Under the pieces are notes generated by a model, which ran no database searches, was not told the DNA's origin, and saw nothing but the letters and a program-made list of their open reading frames with translations. The position numbers and the translations under genes are program-made. Positions 60,325 to 64,000 of a DNA stretch of 64,000 nucleotides are shown piece by piece. The stretch's first letter is position 1; each line of letters begins with the position of its first letter. Source of the stretch: Polychytrium aggregatum (lineage: Eukaryota > Chytridiomycota > Chytridiomycetes > Polychytriales); NCBI RefSeq assembly GCF_025602895.1, contig NW_026516267.1:186001-250000 (forward strand), read 5' to 3'.

Positions 60325-61700
60325 ATTGGCACAGCAATTACAAGTTCTCTCAGTCGTTGCCTGAAGGACTGGTGTGCGTGGGCTCCCACCAAACCGCCGG
60401 CCGTGGTAAGCCATCGTGATGGCAGTCAATGTTGCTCAGTTTGGTGTGAGCGACATTAGCACAACCAAGAAACGTTTGCCACCATCACCCTTCTGGATAC
60501 CCCCACCGCGTCTCCACCGATTATAGGGCCAAATCCTTGTGTCCTTGGAAGAGAGTGAGGCTTGCGAGCGAGTGAACATGCTCGCTGCTGGCCCAGTTGC
60601 CTAATGACAGTGCCTACCCACCTAGGTCGCGGACGTAACTCATGGATATCTCAAAGCGGATGTCTCCAGTTCTCGCTGGCCCTCAGACACAACGACCACA
60701 AGTCCATCATCTTCATCCAGTACCTGTTTGGCCTTGCTGTCGTGCAGGCGCTCAAATCGCAATCTGGATATGAGGTTTGCATGCTGCGTTGAGCTGGTTG
60801 CCAATTCCATGCCGCTTAGGGCCGAGTCTCGCTGCGCGCCCTTCCAGTTCAACCATATTCTAACACCTCCGCGATCACTTGGTAGGAGCTCCCAGTTCAT
60901 CTCAAATGGCCCAACGACATTTATGCGCGCGTCGGCCCTGGTCCTGAAGGACTGAAGAAGATCGGCGGCATTCTCGTCAACTCAAGTTACCAAAGCGGAA
61001 AGTTTTCGCTCGTCGTCGGTAAGGCCCCATTTGCCTCACTCGCGGACGCGGCAGCTGGATCGCTGTGGCTGCCGAGTCTCTCCGGGCACATGACACATCT
61101 ATCGAGCATTTACCCCCCGCGATGATGGAGATGGGATACACTTTGGCCGCATGCCCTTGGATGGACCCATCGTTATCCAGCTGGCTGGACACAGAGTCAA
61201 GGGCAATGATGCGAGACGAGTGACTCTGTGGTATAATTTCTCACTCGCATCTATCCGCGGACACAGGCTGCGGACTGAACGTCTCCAACACCAAGCCCAC
61301 GCTCTCAGTCAATCAACTAATCAACAGCTTGCCTGGACAGCCGGAGCCCTACACAACCGACAGGGTGCTCGCGTTGATCCTCGCCACCTTTGAGAACCTC
61401 TACCATGAGTTTGTGGCTGCCGGGCTCACGGTCAAGAGCGACCTGGACTTTTTCGACCAGACGGGATATCGGTCGGCGTTCGAGCCCTTCCAGCCTGCCT
61501 ACTATCGCGCATGGCTGCATTCCAACCAGCTCGTGACGCTCAAGGAGCACGGTGTCTCGGCGAAGATCGTTGGAATCGACTCGTCGGGGCTGCTGAGGGC
61601 TGTCGTTGTCGATGGCCCCAACAAGGGCCAGGAACACCGATTGCAGCCCGACGGTAACAGCTTCGATATGATGCACGGGCTCATTATGGTCAAAAAGTGA
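58861..61700 (+). CDS. BPL1: Biotin-protein ligase (holocarboxylase synthetase)
   Basis: A 701-residue ligase that attaches biotin to carboxylases through biotinyl-AMP. Exons: 58861-60179, 60335-60405, 60626-60774, 60886-61018 and 61267-61700 (2106 nt). The long first exon encodes the fungal N-terminal glutamine-amidotransferase-like domain (VLVYTGPGAGKGPIEQTI, LLVLPGGRDLPYV, FLGICAGAYFASR). The catalytic domain starts at GSVMLYGDIVESTQTLLDR. It has the biotin-binding GRGRNSWISQSGCLQFSL (split by an intron after TAGRG), KWPNDIYARVG, KIGGILVNSS and GCGLNVSNTKPTLSVNQLIN. The C-terminal cap domain ends at MVKK. Intron 1 is largely an (ATC)n array. It is tail-to-tail with the PHGDH-like gene, 237 bp away. 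Confidence 0.97.
60246..60324. repeat. (ATC)n trinucleotide microsatellite, ~26 units
   Basis: Perfect array filling half of BPL1 intron 1 (60180-60334) and ending ten bases before the acceptor AG. Confidence 0.97.
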
Positions 61701-61937
61701 GCCCACAAACCGCAATGCCACTGTGTCGCTGCGAACGGCTAATTGCCGCACCGCAAAGTCTCGACATTTCAGCGCCCATTACCAATGGCGCTGTTTCGAT
61801 TTTTAAGCCCCGTATCGCCCTGAATAGCACTGATTGTCGCTCATAATGCTGTGGCCGGCGCAAATAGTCTTTACTGCAAATGCTGTTTTCAGATAGTGGG
61901 TGCGTTCTGGGCGAAAGGGTCCAGGCACCAAAGCCAA

Positions 61938-64000
61938 TTACAAAATGCGGCTTCGGATGCTGTTCGCCAACATGGCCAGCTGGCTGACAATCTCGTTAGA
62001 GACGTGTTCGGTGGCGACGTCCACAAGGAGATATCTGCCATACCGCAGCGCGCAAGTGATCGGAGCAGCGGGAGCCGAGGGAGCGAAGTGGAAACAAACC
62101 AGCCCGAGACGGACGGCGAACCGGACAGCGTCAGATCATTGCATTTTTTGCATGAGATGCACGACTTACACCATGCGTGACGCTGATTTACACCATCCAC
62201 GAAAGCGATATACCAGAGCCCATCGAGCAATCAACGCTTACCCCATGCCATCCTTGGTGTCGAGGATCTGGCGGCCGACATTGTATGCGGAGAGAATGTT
62301 GCTGATTTCCTAGATCCAGCCACGGGAGTAGCAGAGTGAACGGAATGTTAGAACCGTAACTGGTGCTGGTATTGGTGAAGTCGCTCATGGAATCAACCAT
62401 CGACGAAGCAGGATAGGCTCATGCGATGGTGAATCTAGATCAACAAACGCAAGTCTCATTATCGTGACCGGCGCACTCCCCCAGTCCGTGTTCGAACCGA
62501 GCCATATCGGTCCAGTTAAACTCACATTCAGAACACCTCGGATGTTGCGGTGCATGTTAAGGACCCGCCGCGTGCCCGGCTGTATGGGCTTGGCCACGAT
62601 ATTGGGGAAGTTGACGGCCCCAACGGTGGAGCCGTCATAGAGGTAGTTGCGCAGAAACATGCCAACTTCGGTTCCCACACGCTCGCGAGCTTCGACGGTC
62701 TTGTCGGCGATCGAAGGGGTCATCAGAACATTCTTGAGGCCCTGGAGCGGACACTGGAATGTGCTGTTTCTGCTTTGCAGCGATGCTGGATAGACGTCAA
62801 GGTAGGCACCCCCGATATGACCGGACTTGATTGCATCAGCAAGGGCGTTGATGTCGATCTGGCGGTAAAGGTAGGTGAGTCAAGGTCCAGATGATGCACC
62901 AGCGGGTAGACTCCCTGCTCTCGGCCGACTTGCGTACACTCACCGCGTCGCCAAAGCTGGTGTTGATGACATAGCTGCCCTTCTTCATGATCGCAAACTG
63001 AGCCTGGCCCATCATCTTGACGTTCTCTGGGATGGCCGAGACGTTGACGGCAACGAAATCGGCCTCACGCAGCAGCAGCTCCAGCGTGTCGCGGGGCTCG
63101 GCGCACCCGATTGGCATCAGCGACACATTGTCGTAGAAGATGACTTTGAGGCTCAGGGCCTCCGCCATGATGCCAAGCTGCGAGCCAACGTGCCCATAGC
63201 CAATGATGCCAAGGGTCTTACCGCGGACTTCGAAACAGTTGCTCGAGACCTGCACAGAGAGCAGCAGTTTGTGGGCCGGTTCGAGGACGCGGTGGAACTC
63301 TGTGTGAGTGATATGCTCGCCAGGCAGCATGCTCAGATGCAGAACACCCACCTTGTTCCAGTCGCCGCGGTGAATCTCTCTGGATCGATCGCCGATCTGG
63401 CGTGCCAGCAGCACGAGGCTCGATAGGATGATTTCGGCTGGATCGGCGTCAGCTCGAGTGTGGGACTCGTGCACCTCCCGCCCACCTCTGGAGCCGTTCC
63501 CAGCGTCCCGCTGAATGATCGGTGAGTACAAAGCACCTACCGACGCTGTGATGATGCTGGTATGGCGAGGCAAAGACTGGGATCTGCGGGGAAAGGGAGT
63601 CAGTTTTGATTAACTGGAGCAAAGCTACTGCGAGCCCGATGCCACAGTGCGAAGTGTCAGAAAGCGAGGGCTGTCACCAATGCTAATCCGATACGACCAC
63701 AAGCACAAGGCCCCAGCGCAGAGCCGGCCAGGCCGATCAGGTCAAGCACTCACACCCATGGTCTGGGCAGTGGCCAGATCCACCTGCTGGGTGGATCGAC
63801 TGAACATTCCAATAGCGAGGAGACGGTGCGCCGATCGCAACACATCCTCCGTCAGATACACTTCGTCTCTCTCCTTGCTGTGTGTGAAGCGAGGAAGACG
63901 GGTTGTGAGCAGTCCATGAGCAACGGGGTCAGTGGCTGCATTCAGGACCGTGACTGTACCTAACGCAGACGATCTGGTAGTCTCCAATCATTTTCAAGAG
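61938..64000 (-). CDS. 3-phosphoglycerate dehydrogenase-like protein with altered active site, 5' partial
   Basis: A SerA/SER3-type D-2-hydroxyacid dehydrogenase homologue; true family members make 3-phosphohydroxypyruvate for serine synthesis. The start lies beyond the window. Pieces on the minus strand: MIGDYQIVCVRSKERDEVYL, TEDVLRSAHRLLAIGMFSRS, IILSSLVLLARQIGDRSREI, the NAD-binding LGIIGYGHVGSQLG, DFVAVNVSAIPENVKMM, KKGSYVINTSFGDA, IDINALADAIKSGHIGGAYL with DVYPAS, LMTPSIADKTVEARERVG, TVGAVNFPNIVAKPIQPGTR, and a C-terminal ACT domain (ILSAYNVGRQILDTKDGMGY, LLVDVATEHVSNEI). The usual catalytic Arg, Glu and His positions are Phe (62953-62955), Ser (62782-62784) and Ser (62712-62714). Splice sites and frame look intact, so it is probably expressed but not a normal dehydrogenase. 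Confidence 0.85.

Noticed and set aside
1-64000. tRNA, rRNA and LTR element search by eye
   Set aside because: No tRNA-like box A/box B pair, rRNA stretch, paired long terminal repeats or reverse-transcriptase motif was recognised.

Overview
The window reads as nuclear DNA of a zoosporic (flagellated) fungus, most likely a chytrid. It is GC-rich, and most genes are split by many short GT-AG introns (one GC-AG). The gene content is fungal: complex I 49 kDa subunit, Ecl1-like zinc proteins, an LSD1 homologue with an HMG box, HAP3/NF-YB, PEX10 and GET3. A BBSome subunit (BBS7) and a C2orf81 homologue imply that the organism still builds a cilium. I see no rRNA, tRNA or CRISPR array. All exon coordinates come from reading splice sites and family similarity by eye. 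Where I list exons for a complete gene, their lengths sum to whole codons.

Layout, left to right: a PanP-type decarboxylase (+, 5' end outside the window); mitochondrial pyruvate carrier subunit (-); an unrecognised coiled-coil protein (+); ATG14 (-); C2orf81 homologue (+); two Ecl1-like genes (both -), each with about 2 kb of repeat-rich, apparently gene-free DNA upstream; PPIL2/Cyp60 (-); complex I 49 kDa subunit (+); a WD-repeat protein (-); BuGZ/ZNF207 (+); an unresolved 2.1 kb stretch; NF-YB (+); LSD1 (+); BBS7 (-); a degraded Fanzor-like RNA-guided nuclease gene (+); a multi-CCHC zinc-knuckle protein (-); PEX10 (-); methionine aminopeptidase 1 (+); GET3 (-); biotin-protein ligase (+); and a 3-phosphoglycerate dehydrogenase-like gene (-, 5' end outside the window). 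The right half alternates head-to-head pairs (PEX10/MAP1, GET3/BPL1) with tail-to-tail pairs (MAP1/GET3, BPL1/PHGDH-like).

The genes are mostly unrelated housekeeping functions: mitochondrial metabolism, autophagy, splicing-associated ubiquitin ligation, spindle/splicing factors, chromatin, peroxisome import and tail-anchored protein insertion. The points most worth following are: (1) the Fanzor-like gene remnant, with two perfect hairpins just downstream; (2) a PHGDH-like protein that keeps its NAD-binding motif but has lost all three catalytic residues; (3) a PEX10 intron that is a multiple of three, stop-free and placed inside the RING finger, so retention would insert a Pro-Ala repeat; (4) intronic microsatellites at splice sites (ATG14, BPL1), including about 20 tandem TTCAG acceptor-like units; (5) an LSD1 without the CoREST-binding tower.
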